Positions 33,963 to 43,757 of a stretch of 64,000 nt of DNA are shown piece after piece. Within the stretch, counting starts at the first letter, position 1. Every line of letters begins with the position of its first letter. Under the pieces are notes generated by a model, which saw only the letters and a program-made list of their open reading frames with translations, was not told where the DNA came from and did no database searches. A program made the translations under genes and the position numbers. Origin of the DNA: Siccirubricoccus phaeus (GTDB lineage: Bacteria; Pseudomonadota; Alphaproteobacteria; Acetobacterales; Acetobacteraceae); assembly GCF_008360935.1 (NCBI RefSeq), contig NZ_SRXO01000001.1, positions 372,001 through 436,000 of the forward strand, written 5' to 3'.

Positions 33963-35068
33963 GCCTGACGGTGCTGCAGGTGCTGCCCGCGCTGGTCTCG
34001 GGCGGGGTGGAGCGCGGCACGCTGGAGATCGCCGAGGCGGTGGTCGCCGCCGGCGGCCGGGCGCTGGTCGCTTCCGCCGGCGGGCCGCTGGTGGCGGGGC
34101 TGGAGGCGCTGGGGGCGCGGCATATGACACTGCCTCTGGCGACGAAGAACCCGGTGCGGATCCTGGCCAATGCCGGGGCGCTGGCGCAGCTGGTGCGGGC
34201 GGAGGGGGTGGCGGTCATCCATGCCCGGTCCCGCGCCCCGGCCTGGTCCGCGCTGCTGGCGGCGCGGCGGACGGGGGCGGCGTTCGTCACCACCTATCAC
34301 GGCACCTACAACGAGGGCTTTCCGGGCAAGCGGCTGTACAATTCCGTCATGGCGCGGGGGGACCGGGTCATCGCCATCAGCCAATTCATCGCGGACCACA
34401 TCCGCGCCCGGCATGGCGTGGCGGCGGACCGGCTGCGGCTGATCCCCCGCGGGGTCGATCCGCGCGCCTTCAGCCCGGCGGCGGTGACGCCCGAACGCCT
34501 CGCCGCGCTGCGCGCCGCCTGGGGCGTGCCGGCGGGGCGCCAGGTGGTGATGCTCCCCGGCCGGCTGACCCGCTGGAAAGGGCAGGGGGTGCTGCTGGAG
34601 GCCATGGCGAGGCTGCCGGGCGAGTCCGTGGCGCTGCTGGTGGGGGAGGGGGGGTATCGCGCCGAGCTCGAAGCCCGGATCGCCGCGCTGGGCCTCGGCG
34701 AGCGGGTGAAGCTGGTGGGCCATGCCACGGACATGCCCGCGGCGCTGCTGCTGGCCGATGTGGTGGTGCATGCCTCGACCGATGCCGAGGCTTTCGGCCG
34801 GACGGTCATCGAGGCCCAGGCCATGGAACGCCCGGTGATCGCCGCCGATCTCGGCGCGCCGCGGGAGACGGTGACGGAAGGCGAGACCGGCTGGCGCGTG
34901 CCGGCGGGGGACCCGGCGGCGCTGGCGGCGAGGCTGGCCGCGGTGCTGGCCATGCCGGCGGCGGCGCGCGCCGCGATCGGCGCCCGGGCGCGCGCCGCGG
35001 TGCTGGCGCACTACACGACCGCGGCCATGCAGCAGGCGACGCTGGCCGTGTACCGGGAGCTGCTGTGA
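33959..35068 (+). CDS. GT4-family glycosyltransferase
   Basis: A 369-residue GT-B enzyme, probably transferring a sugar during lipopolysaccharide or capsule synthesis. LQVLPALVSGGVERGTLEIAE starts the acceptor half, VMLPGRLTRWKGQGVLLEA starts the donor half, and STDAEAFGRTVIEAQAMERPVI contains the E-x7-E donor site. The start is a TTG (33959) overlapping the previous stop; no other start fits. With the downstream GT9 gene it suggests glycan assembly. Confidence 0.88.
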   Translation: MSLTVLQVLPALVSGGVERGTLEIAEAVVAAGGRALVASAGGPLVAGLEALGARHMTLPLATKNPVRILANAGALAQLVRAEGVAVIHARSRAPAWSALLAARRTGAAFVTTYHGTYNEGFPGKRLYNSVMARGDRVIAISQFIADHIRARHGVAADRLRLIPRGVDPRAFSPAAVTPERLAALRAAWGVPAGRQVVMLPGRLTRWKGQGVLLEAMARLPGESVALLVGEGGYRAELEARIAALGLGERVKLVGHATDMPAALLLADVVVHASTDAEAFGRTVIEAQAMERPVIAADLGAPRETVTEGETGWRVPAGDPAALAARLAAVLAMPAAARAAIGARARAAVLAHYTTAAMQQATLAVYRELL

Positions 35069-35351
35069 GCACCGCACCAGGAGCCTGTGCCGCAGGGGTC
35101 CCGGCAGCGGATCGGCGGCGGATTTTGCCTCCGGGCCGGGATGCGGGGGCCGCCAGGGCGGAAAAGTTTCGCCGGGACGCGCCGCAGGCCCTTGCGCAAC
35201 AGGCTCCGACCCTCTCCCCCGCCCCGGGGGGCGGGGCCGGGCTGCGCCGGGTCGCGCATCCCCCCAGCCGGGGCCAGGCGCGCCGGCCACCCCAGGCCGG
35301 CATCCCCCCGCAGCCCAACCCTCCGCCGCCGGCGGCGGGGGGAGCAGCCGG

Positions 35352-36266
35352 ATGACCCGCATCCTCGTCATCAAGCTCGCCGCGCTGGGCGATGTGGTGC
35401 AGGCCTTCGGGCCCTTCGCCGCCATCCGCGCCCACCACCCGGGCGCCGAGATCACCCTGCTCACCACCCCGCCCTATGCCGCGCTGCTGCGGGGCAGCCC
35501 CTGGTTCGACCGCATCTGGGCGGATGGCCGCCCGGCCTGGAGCAACCTGCCCGCCGTGCTCCGCCTGGCCCGCAGGCTGCGCGGCGCCGGCTTCGCCCGG
35601 GTCTATGACCTGCAGACCTCCTCCCGCTCCTCCCGCTATCGCTGGTTCGTCGGGCGGCAGGCGGAGTGGTCCGGCATCGCCGGCGGCGCCAGCCACCCGC
35701 ACGCCAACCCGGCGCGGGACGCGATGCACACCGTGGAACGCCAGCGGGAGCAGTTGGAAATGGCCGGCATCCGGGACTTCCCGGCGCCCGATCTGGAGTG
35801 GCTGCAGGCCGACCTCAGCGGCTTTGCCCTGCCGGCGCGGTTCTGCCTGCTGGTCCCCGGCGCCTCGCCCCTCCGCCCCGGCAAGCGCTGGCCGGCGGCG
35901 CAATTCGGCGCGCTGGCAGCCGGGCTCGAGCTACCCGCGGTCATCATCGGCGCGGCAGCGGAGGCGCCGCTGGCGGCGACGATCCGGCAAGCGGCGCCCG
36001 GTGCCATCGACCTGACGGGCCGCACCAGCTTCGCCGCCATCGGGGCGCTGGCCCGGCGGGCGGAATTCGCGGTGGGGAACGATACCGGACCCAGCCACCT
36101 GATCGCCGCCGCCGGCTGCCCGACGCTGACGCTGTTCGGGCCGGACAGCGACCCGGCGCTCTGCGCGCCGCGGGGGCGGGCGGTGGCGGTGCTGCGGCAT
36201 GCGCCGCTGGCGGGGCTGGACGTGGTGGCGGTGCGGCAGGCGCTGGCGGCGTTGCGGGTGGGGTAG
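35352..36266 (+). CDS. GT9-family heptosyltransferase-like protein
   Basis: A 304-residue GT-B enzyme of the ADP-heptose:LPS heptosyltransferase family, used in building the lipopolysaccharide core. LVIKLAALGDVVQAFGPFAAI is the family opening. FAVGNDTGPSHLIAAAGCPTLTLFGP is the donor-site signature, and LVPGASPLRPGKRWPA matches the interdomain part. A 283-bp spacer with no gene separates it from the GT4 gene. The exact sugar is unknown. Confidence 0.9.
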   Translation: MTRILVIKLAALGDVVQAFGPFAAIRAHHPGAEITLLTTPPYAALLRGSPWFDRIWADGRPAWSNLPAVLRLARRLRGAGFARVYDLQTSSRSSRYRWFVGRQAEWSGIAGGASHPHANPARDAMHTVERQREQLEMAGIRDFPAPDLEWLQADLSGFALPARFCLLVPGASPLRPGKRWPAAQFGALAAGLELPAVIIGAAAEAPLAATIRQAAPGAIDLTGRTSFAAIGALARRAEFAVGNDTGPSHLIAAAGCPTLTLFGPDSDPALCAPRGRAVAVLRHAPLAGLDVVAVRQALAALRVG

Positions 36267-36523
36267 CCGAGGGCTTTGCCCCTTGCTGCCCCGTGGGCAC
36301 TACCCGGGGAAAAGATCGGGGGCTCTGCCCCCGAACCCCCGCCGGGGCCAGGACCTGGCCCCGGACCCCGGTGCGAGTTTTCAGACCCGAGAGTTCAACC
36401 TGCCGACTCAGACCGGAGTGTCCGGGGGGATGGTCACCCCCCGGCGGGAGTGCAGAGGGCGGCGCCCTCTGCTGCAAAGCCCCATCGGTTCGCGCCTATG
36501 GGGGCACAGCCCTGACGGAGGGT
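36267..36523. repeat. R3 mosaic spacer
   Basis: A spacer built of GGGGGCTCTGCCCCC, GCCGGGGCCAGGACCTGG, GTTCAACCTGCCGACTCA and GGGCGGCGCCCTCTGC words that recur, in order or inverted, at 14247-14570, 43545-43757 and 44825-45015. It lies between convergent genes together with the R1 element that follows. No gene is seen in it. Confidence 0.75.
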
Positions 36524-36629
36524 TAGAGCAGATCGCCGGAGGGCGGCATCGCCCGGAGGCGTGAATCTGCTCTACAATCATAAGCTAGAGCGGTTTCGCG
36601 CGCTGCGCAGTCAGCGTGAAACCGCTCTA
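36524..36629. repeat. R1 element, single copy
   Basis: One twin-palindrome unit of the R1 family between the convergent GT9 and O-antigen-ligase-like genes. Its right edge, CGCTCTA, contains the TAG stop (36629-36627) of the ligase-like gene. Confidence 0.93.
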
Positions 36630-37919
36630 AGGAGCTCCCTTCCTCATCAGCGCCCCGGCCGCCGCCAGCGCCAGCAATTCCGCCCCCACCCACCATTCCT
36701 GCCAGGTGCCGAAGCTCAGCATCCCGGTGACGCTGCCCGCCGCCAGCATCGCCGCCGCCACCGGCGGGGCAGCCGAGCGCGCCGCCGCAACCCCCAGCCA
36801 CCAGGCCAGCAGCGCCGCCAGCAGCACGCCGGGAATCCCCAGCTCCAGCCGCAATTGCAGCGCGCCGTTATGCGGGTGCAGCGGCAGCAGCTCGGCCCGG
36901 TGGATCCAGGTGGCGGCGTGCGACGTAGTCAGGCCGAAGCGTTCCAGCACCTCCGGCGGGGCGCTGTCCCGATGGCCGGGGATGTTGCGGCTCGCCTCCA
37001 TCCCCCAGCCCAGCAGCGGCTTCTCGGCAATGCGCGTCCCGACAAAATCCCAGATCAGCAGCCGATGCGCCGCGGAGGGCGGCCAGCCCGCCGCCGGGAT
37101 GCCGTGCGCCAGCACCGGCCCCAGCACATAGGGCGTCAGCAGCAGCACGCCGGCCAGCCCGGCCCCGACCAGCCGCGGCCCCATCCGCGGCGCCACCCAG
37201 GCCAAGACGCCTGCCACCGCACCGACCGCCACCGCGATCTTCGCCGATTCCCCCGGCAGCCAGGCCAGCACCGCGCCGCCCGCCAGCAGCCCCACCGCCC
37301 GCAGCCAGCGCGGCAGCGGCGCCACCGCCAGCAGCGGCAGCCAGAGGCCCATGGCCGAGGCCGCCGGCTTCAGCCCGAACACCAGCGTCGCCGGCGGCGC
37401 CTTCAGCCCGCGGACGAAGCCGCGAATGGCGTGCCCGGTGGCGTAATCCACCCCCGCCGCGGCGATGCCGAGCGCCAGCCCGATACTGGCCGAGAGCAGC
37501 AGCCGCTGTCGCGCCGCTTCCTCCTCCGCCGCCAGCGCCCGCGCCGCCGCCGCGCCCAGCGCGACGAAAGCCCCGATCTGCACCGCAGTGAAGGCCGCCA
37601 GCCCCGCCACCGGCGCCCAGAGCGCCGTCACCAGCGCCCAGAAGAACAGCCCGAGCGCCGCCGCGGCAGCCACCCCGCCTGGCCAGGGCCAGGCGCCCCG
37701 CCGCAGGCGATGCAGCCCCACCGCGCCCAGCAGCCCGAGGAGCGCGATCGGCGCCAACGCCTTGGATTGCAGCACGCCGGCGAGCGGCGCGACGAGCAGC
37801 GCCACCCCCAGCGCATCGGCCGGCGCGGCGGGCCGCCACCGCGACCCGCGCCGCGCCGCACCGGGCCGGGCGGCGTTCCCGCCCCCCGCCCCGATATCCT
37901 GTCCGGTCACCTGACCCAC
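36627..37919 (-). CDS. O-antigen ligase/polymerase-like membrane protein
   Basis: A 430-residue multi-spanning membrane protein of the WaaL/Wzy type. About ten hydrophobic segments are seen. The periplasmic-loop residues GWGMEASRNIPGH and LLPLHPHNGALQLRLELGIPG match the conserved H-x-H-N region of O-antigen ligases. I chose GTG 37919, with GGAG just upstream; a GTG at 37937 would add six residues. It probably joins or polymerises O-antigen at the outer face of the inner membrane. Its stop lies in the R1 element. Confidence 0.82.
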   Translation of the reverse strand: MGQVTGQDIGAGGGNAARPGAARRGSRWRPAAPADALGVALLVAPLAGVLQSKALAPIALLGLLGAVGLHRLRRGAWPWPGGVAAAAALGLFFWALVTALWAPVAGLAAFTAVQIGAFVALGAAAARALAAEEEAARQRLLLSASIGLALGIAAAGVDYATGHAIRGFVRGLKAPPATLVFGLKPAASAMGLWLPLLAVAPLPRWLRAVGLLAGGAVLAWLPGESAKIAVAVGAVAGVLAWVAPRMGPRLVGAGLAGVLLLTPYVLGPVLAHGIPAAGWPPSAAHRLLIWDFVGTRIAEKPLLGWGMEASRNIPGHRDSAPPEVLERFGLTTSHAATWIHRAELLPLHPHNGALQLRLELGIPGVLLAALLAWWLGVAAARSAAPPVAAAMLAAGSVTGMLSFGTWQEWWVGAELLALAAAGALMRKGAP

Positions 37920-37963
37920 GCTCTCCGGTGATCCCACCTCAAGCGCTCACGCCCTGGCGCCGC

Positions 37964-39358
37964 TCAAACCGCCGAAATGCTCTCGCGCCGGACGGTGACG
38001 GCGATCTCGTCGATCGACTTCGCCACCCGGTCGAACATCTCGTCCACCTCCGCCTCGGTGATGATGAGGGGCGGGGAGAAGCCGAGCACGTCATTGGTCA
38101 TGGCGCGCAGGATGACGCCATTCGCCTCGCCGATCTTGGTCAGGCGCGGGCCGACCTTCTTCGCGGGATCGAAATTCTTCTTCGCCGCCTTGTCCTCGAC
38201 CAGCTCGACGGCGCCGATCAGGCCGGTGCCGCGCACCTCGCCCACCATCGGGTGGTCGGCGAAGCGGGCGCGGAGCTGCGCCTGCATATAGGCGCCCACC
38301 TTCTTCACATGCGCGCCGATATCCATCTCGTCATAGATCTTCAGCGTCTCGATCGCGACGGCGGCCGGCACCGGATGGCCGGAATAGGTGAAGCCATGGC
38401 CCCAGGTGCCGATGGAGGAGGAGCCCTCCGCTATGCCCTGGAACACCTTCTCGTTCACCATCACGGCGGAGATCGGCAAATAGGAGGCGGAAAGCGCCTT
38501 GGCGCAGACCAGGATGTCCGGCTCGATCCCGAAGGTCTGGGTCCCCCAGTAATTGCCGGTGCGCCAGAAGCCGCAGATCACCTCATCCACCACGAAGAGC
38601 ACGTCGTACTTCTTCAGGACGGCCTGGATCTTCGGGAAGTAGGTCTCGGGCGGCAGGATCACGCCGCCCGCGCCCATGATCGGCTCCGCCCAGAAGGCGG
38701 CGACGGTCTCCGGGCCTTCCGCCAGGATCTTCTGCTCCAGCTCCTCGGCGAGGCGGGTGGCGAATTGCTCCTCCGTCTCGCCGGGCTGCGCGTTGTGGTA
38801 GTGATGCGGCGTGCCGACATGGTGGAAGCCGGGCAGCGGCAGGTCGAACAGCTTGTGGTTGGCCGGCAGGCCGGTCAGCGAGGCGGCGGCGATGGTGATG
38901 CCGTGATAGCCCTTCAGCCGGGCGATGATCTTCTTCTTCTCCGGCCGGCCGATGGCGTTGTTCATGTACCAGATCATCTTGATGGCGCTGTCATTCGCCT
39001 CCGATCCGGAATTGGCGAAGAACACCTTGCTCATCGGCACCGGCGCGCGCTCGATCAGCATCTCGGAAAGATCGATCAGCGGCTCATGCGACTTGGCGGT
39101 GAAGGAATGGTAGAAGGGCAGCTTGCGCATCTGCGCCGCCGCCGCCTCCACCAGCCGCTCATTGTCGAAGCCGAGGCTGGCGCACCACAGGCCGGCGACG
39201 CTTTCGATGTATTCCTTGCCCTGCTCGTCGAAGACGCGCACGCCCTTGCCGCGGCCGATGACCAGCGGGCCGTCCTTCAGATGCGCCTTGTGGTCGGTAT
39301 AGGGGTGCAGCGCATAGGCGATGTCGCGGGCGACGTTGGAATTGCGGGGCGGGGTCAT
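37964..39358 (-). CDS. Class III (omega) aminotransferase
   Basis: A 464-residue PLP-dependent aminotransferase that acts on omega-amines or beta-amino acids with a keto acid such as pyruvate. VFFANSGSEANDSAIK binds the PLP phosphate, KGYHGITIAAASLTG stacks the ring, VVDEVICGFWRTG holds the Asp and DILVCAKALSASYLPI contains the catalytic lysine. The start at 39358 follows AGAAGG. It is divergent from the molybdoenzyme gene. The exact amine donor is not predictable. Confidence 0.92.
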   Translation of the reverse strand: MTPPRNSNVARDIAYALHPYTDHKAHLKDGPLVIGRGKGVRVFDEQGKEYIESVAGLWCASLGFDNERLVEAAAAQMRKLPFYHSFTAKSHEPLIDLSEMLIERAPVPMSKVFFANSGSEANDSAIKMIWYMNNAIGRPEKKKIIARLKGYHGITIAAASLTGLPANHKLFDLPLPGFHHVGTPHHYHNAQPGETEEQFATRLAEELEQKILAEGPETVAAFWAEPIMGAGGVILPPETYFPKIQAVLKKYDVLFVVDEVICGFWRTGNYWGTQTFGIEPDILVCAKALSASYLPISAVMVNEKVFQGIAEGSSSIGTWGHGFTYSGHPVPAAVAIETLKIYDEMDIGAHVKKVGAYMQAQLRARFADHPMVGEVRGTGLIGAVELVEDKAAKKNFDPAKKVGPRLTKIGEANGVILRAMTNDVLGFSPPLIITEAEVDEMFDRVAKSIDEIAVTVRRESISAV

Positions 39359-39708
39359 GGAAGGGCCTTCTTTCCAGTGGGCGTCGCCGGGGAAGGCGCC
39401 GCTGCCCCCGTCGCCGGAGCGGCAGGGGGCGGGTCGCCCGGTCAGCGATGGTCGGCGGCCGAAGTGTAAAGCATTTTTTACGCCGGGCGGAAACCATCGC
39501 GCCGCGGCCTTTCGCACCGGCAGGAGGGCGCCGTCCCGTGTCCCGCTTGCAGCAGCCATGCCGTTGGGCGGTCCAGGCGGCAGCAGGTGCCGCAGGGCCG
39601 GGCCGCGGCCGGCCCCGCCGCATTCCCGGCCGCGCGCAATGGACGCCCCCCGGGCCGCGATGGCAAAAGACCCGATCCGGCGGATGCCATTGCTCAGGGG
39701 CTGTTCCG
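39359..39708. other. Divergent spacer with a possible operator
   Basis: The spacer between the aminotransferase and molybdoenzyme genes has an AT-rich island near 39461-39482, where GTAAA-N6-TTTAC (39466-39481) forms an inverted repeat. It is a plausible operator or promoter part for the leftward gene. The rest is GC-rich without a gene. Confidence 0.35.
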
Positions 39709-42024
39709 ATGACCGAAATCAAGCCGCATGCCGCCCATTGGGGCTATTTCGACGCCGTGGTCGAGGATGGCCGCGTCACCGGCGTGCGTCCCTTCGGCCG
39801 CGATCCCTTCCCCGGCTCGCTGATCCAGGCGGTGCCGGATGCGGTGCATTCCGCCGCCCGGATCGACCGGCCGCATGTCCGGAAGGGCTGGCTGGAGGGT
39901 AGGCGGCGCGGCCATCCGCGCGGCGGCGACGCCTTCGTGCCGGTCTCCTGGGACCGGGCGACGCGGCTGCTGGCGGAGGAGACGGCGCGGATCCGCGCGG
40001 AGCACGGCCCGACCGCCATCTATGGCGGCTCCTATGGCTGGTCCTCGGCCGGGCGCTACCACCACGCGAAGTCGCAACTGCAGCGCTTCCTCGGCCTCGG
40101 CGGCGGCTACACCACCTCGGTCAACGCCTATTCCTACGCCACCGGCCAGGCGCTGCTGCCGCATCTGCTTGGCACCAACGAGGTGCTGCTGGGCCGCATC
40201 ACGGATTGGGCGGCGATCGCGCGGCATGCGCGGCTCATGCTCTGCTTCGGCGGGTTGGCGGCGAAGAACGGCATGGTCACCTCGGGCGGCGCCGGGCAGC
40301 ACGCCTATCTGCCGCTGATGCGCCAGGCCGCCGCCGCCGGCGTCCGCTTCGTCAATATCAGCCCCTACAAGGGCGATGTGGAGGATGAGCTCGGCGCCGA
40401 ATGGGTGCCGATCCGCCCGGGCACGGATGCCGCGATGATGCTGGCGATGGCGCATGCCATCCTGGCGGCGGGGCAGGAGGATCGCTTCTACCTGGCGACG
40501 CATTGCGTCGGCTGGGAGAAGCTGCGGCCCTACATCACCGGCGAGAGCGACGGCACGCCGAAGACGCCCGAATGGGCGGCCGCCATCACCGGCGTGCCGG
40601 CCGCGACCATCACCCGCCTCGCTCTGGAGTGCGCGGCGAAGCCCTGCATGCTGACCGCCGCCTGGTCCCTGCAGCGCGCCGATTACGGCGAGCAGCCCTA
40701 TTGGATGCTGGTGGCGCTGGCCGCCATGCTGGGGCGCATCGGCAAGCCGGGGCAGGGCGTCGCCTTCGGCTATGGCAGCATCAACGGCATGGGCACGCCG
40801 CGGCGGGAGGTGCCGACCGTCGCCACCCCCACCATCCGCAACCCGGTCGGCCTCTACATCCCCGTCGCCCGCGTGACGGAGATGCTGGAACGCCCCGGCG
40901 AGGTGCTGCATTTCAACGGCAACGCCATCACCCTGCCGGATATCCGCCTCATCTGGTGGGCCGGTGGCAACCCCTTCCACCACCACCAGGACCTCCCGCG
41001 CTTCCTGCGCGCCTGGTCCCGCGCCGAGACCATCGTGGTGCAGGAGCCCTGGTGGACCGCGCTCGCCCGCCATGCCGACATCGTCCTGCCGGCGACCACC
41101 ACGCTGGAACGCAACGACATCGCCTGCGCCAACCGCGACCGCTTCCTCCGCGCCATGCACCAGGCCATCCCGCCCGTGGCGCAGGCGCGCAACGACGTGG
41201 ACATGCTGGCCGACATCGCCGAGGCGCTGGGCTACCGCGACCGCTTCACCGAGCAGCGGGACGAGGCCGCCTGGCTGCGCTACCTCTACGAACGCTTCCG
41301 CCAGGCCGCCGCCAGGACCGGCTTCGCCGCGCCCGGTTTCGAGGAATTCTGGGCCACCGGCCATGTCGAGGTGCCCGACATCGCGCCCGGCGAGGACTAC
41401 ACCCAATTCGCGGAGTTCGCCGCGGACCCGGAGGCCAACCCGCTCAACACCCCCTCCGGCAAGGTGGAGCTGTTCTCGGAGACCATCGCCGGCTTCAACT
41501 ATGCCGACTGCCCCGGCCACCCGGTCTGGATCCCGCCGCGGGAATGGCTGGGCGCGGCGGCGGCGAAGACCTACCCGCTGCACCTCCTCTCGTTCCAGCC
41601 CGCGACGCGCCTGCACGGCCAGCTCGACACCGGCCGCGTCGCGGCGGCGGACAAGATCCAGGGGCGGGAGCCGATCCTGATGCACCCGCAGGACGCCGCC
41701 ACGCGCGGCCTCGCCGAGGGCGACATCGTCCGCATCTTCAACGCCCGCGGCGCCTGCCTCGGCGGGGTGCGGCTGAAGCCGGACATCCTGCCCGGCGTCG
41801 TCGCCATGGCGACCGGCGCCTGGTACGACCCGCTGGTGCCGGGCGACCCGGACAGTATTTGCGTCCACGGCAACCCCAACGTGCTGACGGCGGATGTGGG
41901 GACCTCCACCCTCGGCCAGGGGCCCTCGGCGCAATCCTGCCTGGTGCAGGTGGAGAAATGGCAGGGCGCGCTGCCGCCCGTCACCGTCCACCGGCCGCCG
42001 CGCATCGAGGAGCACCCCGCATGA
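39709..42024 (+). CDS. Molybdopterin oxidoreductase (BisC/TorA-like)
   Basis: A 771-residue DMSO-reductase-family enzyme with a bis-molybdopterin guanine dinucleotide cofactor. IYGGSYGWSSAGRYHHAKSQ matches the BisC/TorA region whose serine binds molybdenum. There is no N-terminal iron-sulfur Cys motif and no Tat signal, so it is likely cytoplasmic, like biotin sulfoxide reductase. WWAGGNPFHHHQDLPR and VQEPWWTALARHADIVLPATT are further landmarks. It probably reduces S- or N-oxides. Its stop overlaps the next start (ATGA). Confidence 0.9.
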   Translation: MTEIKPHAAHWGYFDAVVEDGRVTGVRPFGRDPFPGSLIQAVPDAVHSAARIDRPHVRKGWLEGRRRGHPRGGDAFVPVSWDRATRLLAEETARIRAEHGPTAIYGGSYGWSSAGRYHHAKSQLQRFLGLGGGYTTSVNAYSYATGQALLPHLLGTNEVLLGRITDWAAIARHARLMLCFGGLAAKNGMVTSGGAGQHAYLPLMRQAAAAGVRFVNISPYKGDVEDELGAEWVPIRPGTDAAMMLAMAHAILAAGQEDRFYLATHCVGWEKLRPYITGESDGTPKTPEWAAAITGVPAATITRLALECAAKPCMLTAAWSLQRADYGEQPYWMLVALAAMLGRIGKPGQGVAFGYGSINGMGTPRREVPTVATPTIRNPVGLYIPVARVTEMLERPGEVLHFNGNAITLPDIRLIWWAGGNPFHHHQDLPRFLRAWSRAETIVVQEPWWTALARHADIVLPATTTLERNDIACANRDRFLRAMHQAIPPVAQARNDVDMLADIAEALGYRDRFTEQRDEAAWLRYLYERFRQAAARTGFAAPGFEEFWATGHVEVPDIAPGEDYTQFAEFAADPEANPLNTPSGKVELFSETIAGFNYADCPGHPVWIPPREWLGAAAAKTYPLHLLSFQPATRLHGQLDTGRVAAADKIQGREPILMHPQDAATRGLAEGDIVRIFNARGACLGGVRLKPDILPGVVAMATGAWYDPLVPGDPDSICVHGNPNVLTADVGTSTLGQGPSAQSCLVQVEKWQGALPPVTVHRPPRIEEHPA

Positions 42025-43544
42025 TTCCTCGCCGCGCCGCCCTTGCAGCCCCCTTGGCCGCGGCGCTGGCGGCGCCCGCCCCGGCCCGGGCCCAGCCTCG
42101 CCAGGCCCCGCGGCAAGGCCCGCGGCAGGCGCCGCTGGGGCCGCTGCCCCTGCCGGTGAAGCAGGACGACAGCATCGCCCCGGGCTGGCAGCGCGACCTG
42201 CTGATCCGCTGGGGGGACCGCGTGGCCTTCGATTCCGCCGCCTGGAACCCGGCCGCCGAGGATGCGGAGGGCGCCGCCGGCCAGTTCGGCTGGGATGCCC
42301 GCATCCTCGCTTTGGCCACGCCGCGCCTGCCGGCGACGGATGGCGCCCCGCGCGCCGTGCTCGCCGTGGGCCACCCGCATGTGGACCCTGCCATGGCCTT
42401 CCCCTCCGGCCGGGACCGGCCGGCCTTGGCGGCGGCGCTGCAAGGCGCCTCCCTGCTGAATCTGGAGCGCCAGGGCGGCCGCTGGGTGCTGGTGGATGGC
42501 GGTTTCCAGAGCCGCCGCCTCGGCCTCGCCACCCTCTGCCGGCTGGGCCAGGGCAGCGTGCGCGGGCTGCTGGGCGTCGGCGGCGGCTGCGTCACCCCCT
42601 GGGGCACGCTGCTGCTGGCGGAGGGCGATCCCGGCCTCTGGACCCGCCGCATCCCCGGGCTGGATGCCGCCGGCTATGGCTTCGTCGCGGAGATGGACCC
42701 CTTCGACCCGCAATCCCTGCCGGCCAAGCGGGCCGCGCTCGGCCGCTTCCCACATGGCGATGTGGCGGCGACCCTGGCGCAGGACGGCCGCGCGGTGGTC
42801 TATCAGACGGATCGGCGGGAGGGCGGCTACCTGTTCCGCTTCGTCTCCGCCGGGCCGGCCACCACGGAGGGCGCGCTGGAAAGCGGCACCCTCTTCGTCT
42901 GCCGGATGCAGGGGGAGAGCGTGAGCTGGATACCCCTGCCGCCCGGGGCGGAGCCCCTGGGCGCCGCCGCCGCGGCAGGCGGGACCGGCTTCGACACCCC
43001 CTGCGGCCTTGGCCTGGACCCCGGCAAGCCGCGGCTGCTGCTGGCCTGCCAGGGCAGCCCGGCCCGGCCCTTCGGCCACGTCATCGAGCTGACGGCGGCA
43101 GGGGGCGACGATGCGGCGCCGGGCGCGACGGCCGCCCTGCTCTTCGCCGCCGGGCCGCCGGGCAGCTCGGCCGCCCGCTATGGCGGGCCGGGGCTGCCGC
43201 CGGGCAGCGCCTGGCCGGTCAACCCGGATACGGTGACGGTGGACAGCCATGGCCGGGCCTGGGTGGGCACGGATCGCGGCGGGCGGGACACGGAACAGGC
43301 GGATGCGCTGTTCGGCGTGGCGCTGGACGGGCCCGGGCGCGGCGTGCCCCTGCCGCTCTACGGCGCGCCACGGGGCGCGGGCGTGGGTGGGGCAGCGGTC
43401 TCGCCGGAAGGTGGGACGATCTTCATCGGGGTGCGGCATCCAGGGGCAGGGCCAGGGGCGCGGTTTGCCCGGCCGGGAACGCGCTGGCCGGATTTCCAGC
43501 CGGACGTGCCGCCGCGGAGCGCGGTGGTGGGGGTGCGGGGATAG
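42021..43544 (+). CDS. PhoX/DUF839-family exported protein
   Basis: A 507-residue protein with an N-terminal signal peptide (AALAAPLAAALAAPAPARAQ). Landmarks of PhoX-like phosphatases are GGGCVTPWGTLLLAEG, GYGFVAEMDPFDPQSLPAKRA, GRFPHGDVA and FDTPCGLGLDP. PhoX enzymes are calcium- and iron-dependent alkaline phosphatases, but the group also has inactive or divergent members. It is translationally coupled to the cytoplasmic molybdoenzyme, which is an odd pairing. A phosphatase role is inferred only. Confidence 0.82.
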   Translation: MIPRRAALAAPLAAALAAPAPARAQPRQAPRQGPRQAPLGPLPLPVKQDDSIAPGWQRDLLIRWGDRVAFDSAAWNPAAEDAEGAAGQFGWDARILALATPRLPATDGAPRAVLAVGHPHVDPAMAFPSGRDRPALAAALQGASLLNLERQGGRWVLVDGGFQSRRLGLATLCRLGQGSVRGLLGVGGGCVTPWGTLLLAEGDPGLWTRRIPGLDAAGYGFVAEMDPFDPQSLPAKRAALGRFPHGDVAATLAQDGRAVVYQTDRREGGYLFRFVSAGPATTEGALESGTLFVCRMQGESVSWIPLPPGAEPLGAAAAAGGTGFDTPCGLGLDPGKPRLLLACQGSPARPFGHVIELTAAGGDDAAPGATAALLFAAGPPGSSAARYGGPGLPPGSAWPVNPDTVTVDSHGRAWVGTDRGGRDTEQADALFGVALDGPGRGVPLPLYGAPRGAGVGGAAVSPEGGTIFIGVRHPGAGPGARFARPGTRWPDFQPDVPPRSAVVGVRG

Positions 43545-43757
43545 AGAAGGGGCTCCGCCCCCTTGCCCCGACAAGGGCTCTGCCCCCGTACCGCGCCGGG
43601 GCCAGGACCTGGACCCTGGTGTAAGTTTTGGACCCGACGGTTGAACCTGCCGACTCACACCGGGATCCGGGGAGGGGGTTGCCGGCGCTGCCGGCAACCT
43701 CCGGCGGGGGTGCAGGGGGCGGAGCCCCTGCCCGGGGACAAGGGGGCGAAGTCCCCA
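43545..43757. repeat. R3 mosaic spacer
   Basis: GGGGCTCCGCCCCC, GCCGGGGCCAGGACCTGG, GGTTGAACCTGCCGACTCA, and GTTGCCGGCGCTGCCGGCAAC hairpins make up this spacer, in the same order as 36267-36523. It separates the convergent PhoX and PfkB genes and contains no gene. Confidence 0.75.

Noticed and set aside
33281-35467. Long minus-strand frame of 728 codons
   Set aside because: It is antisense to the dehydrogenase and GT4 genes, which have clear family motifs; its translation is low-complexity.
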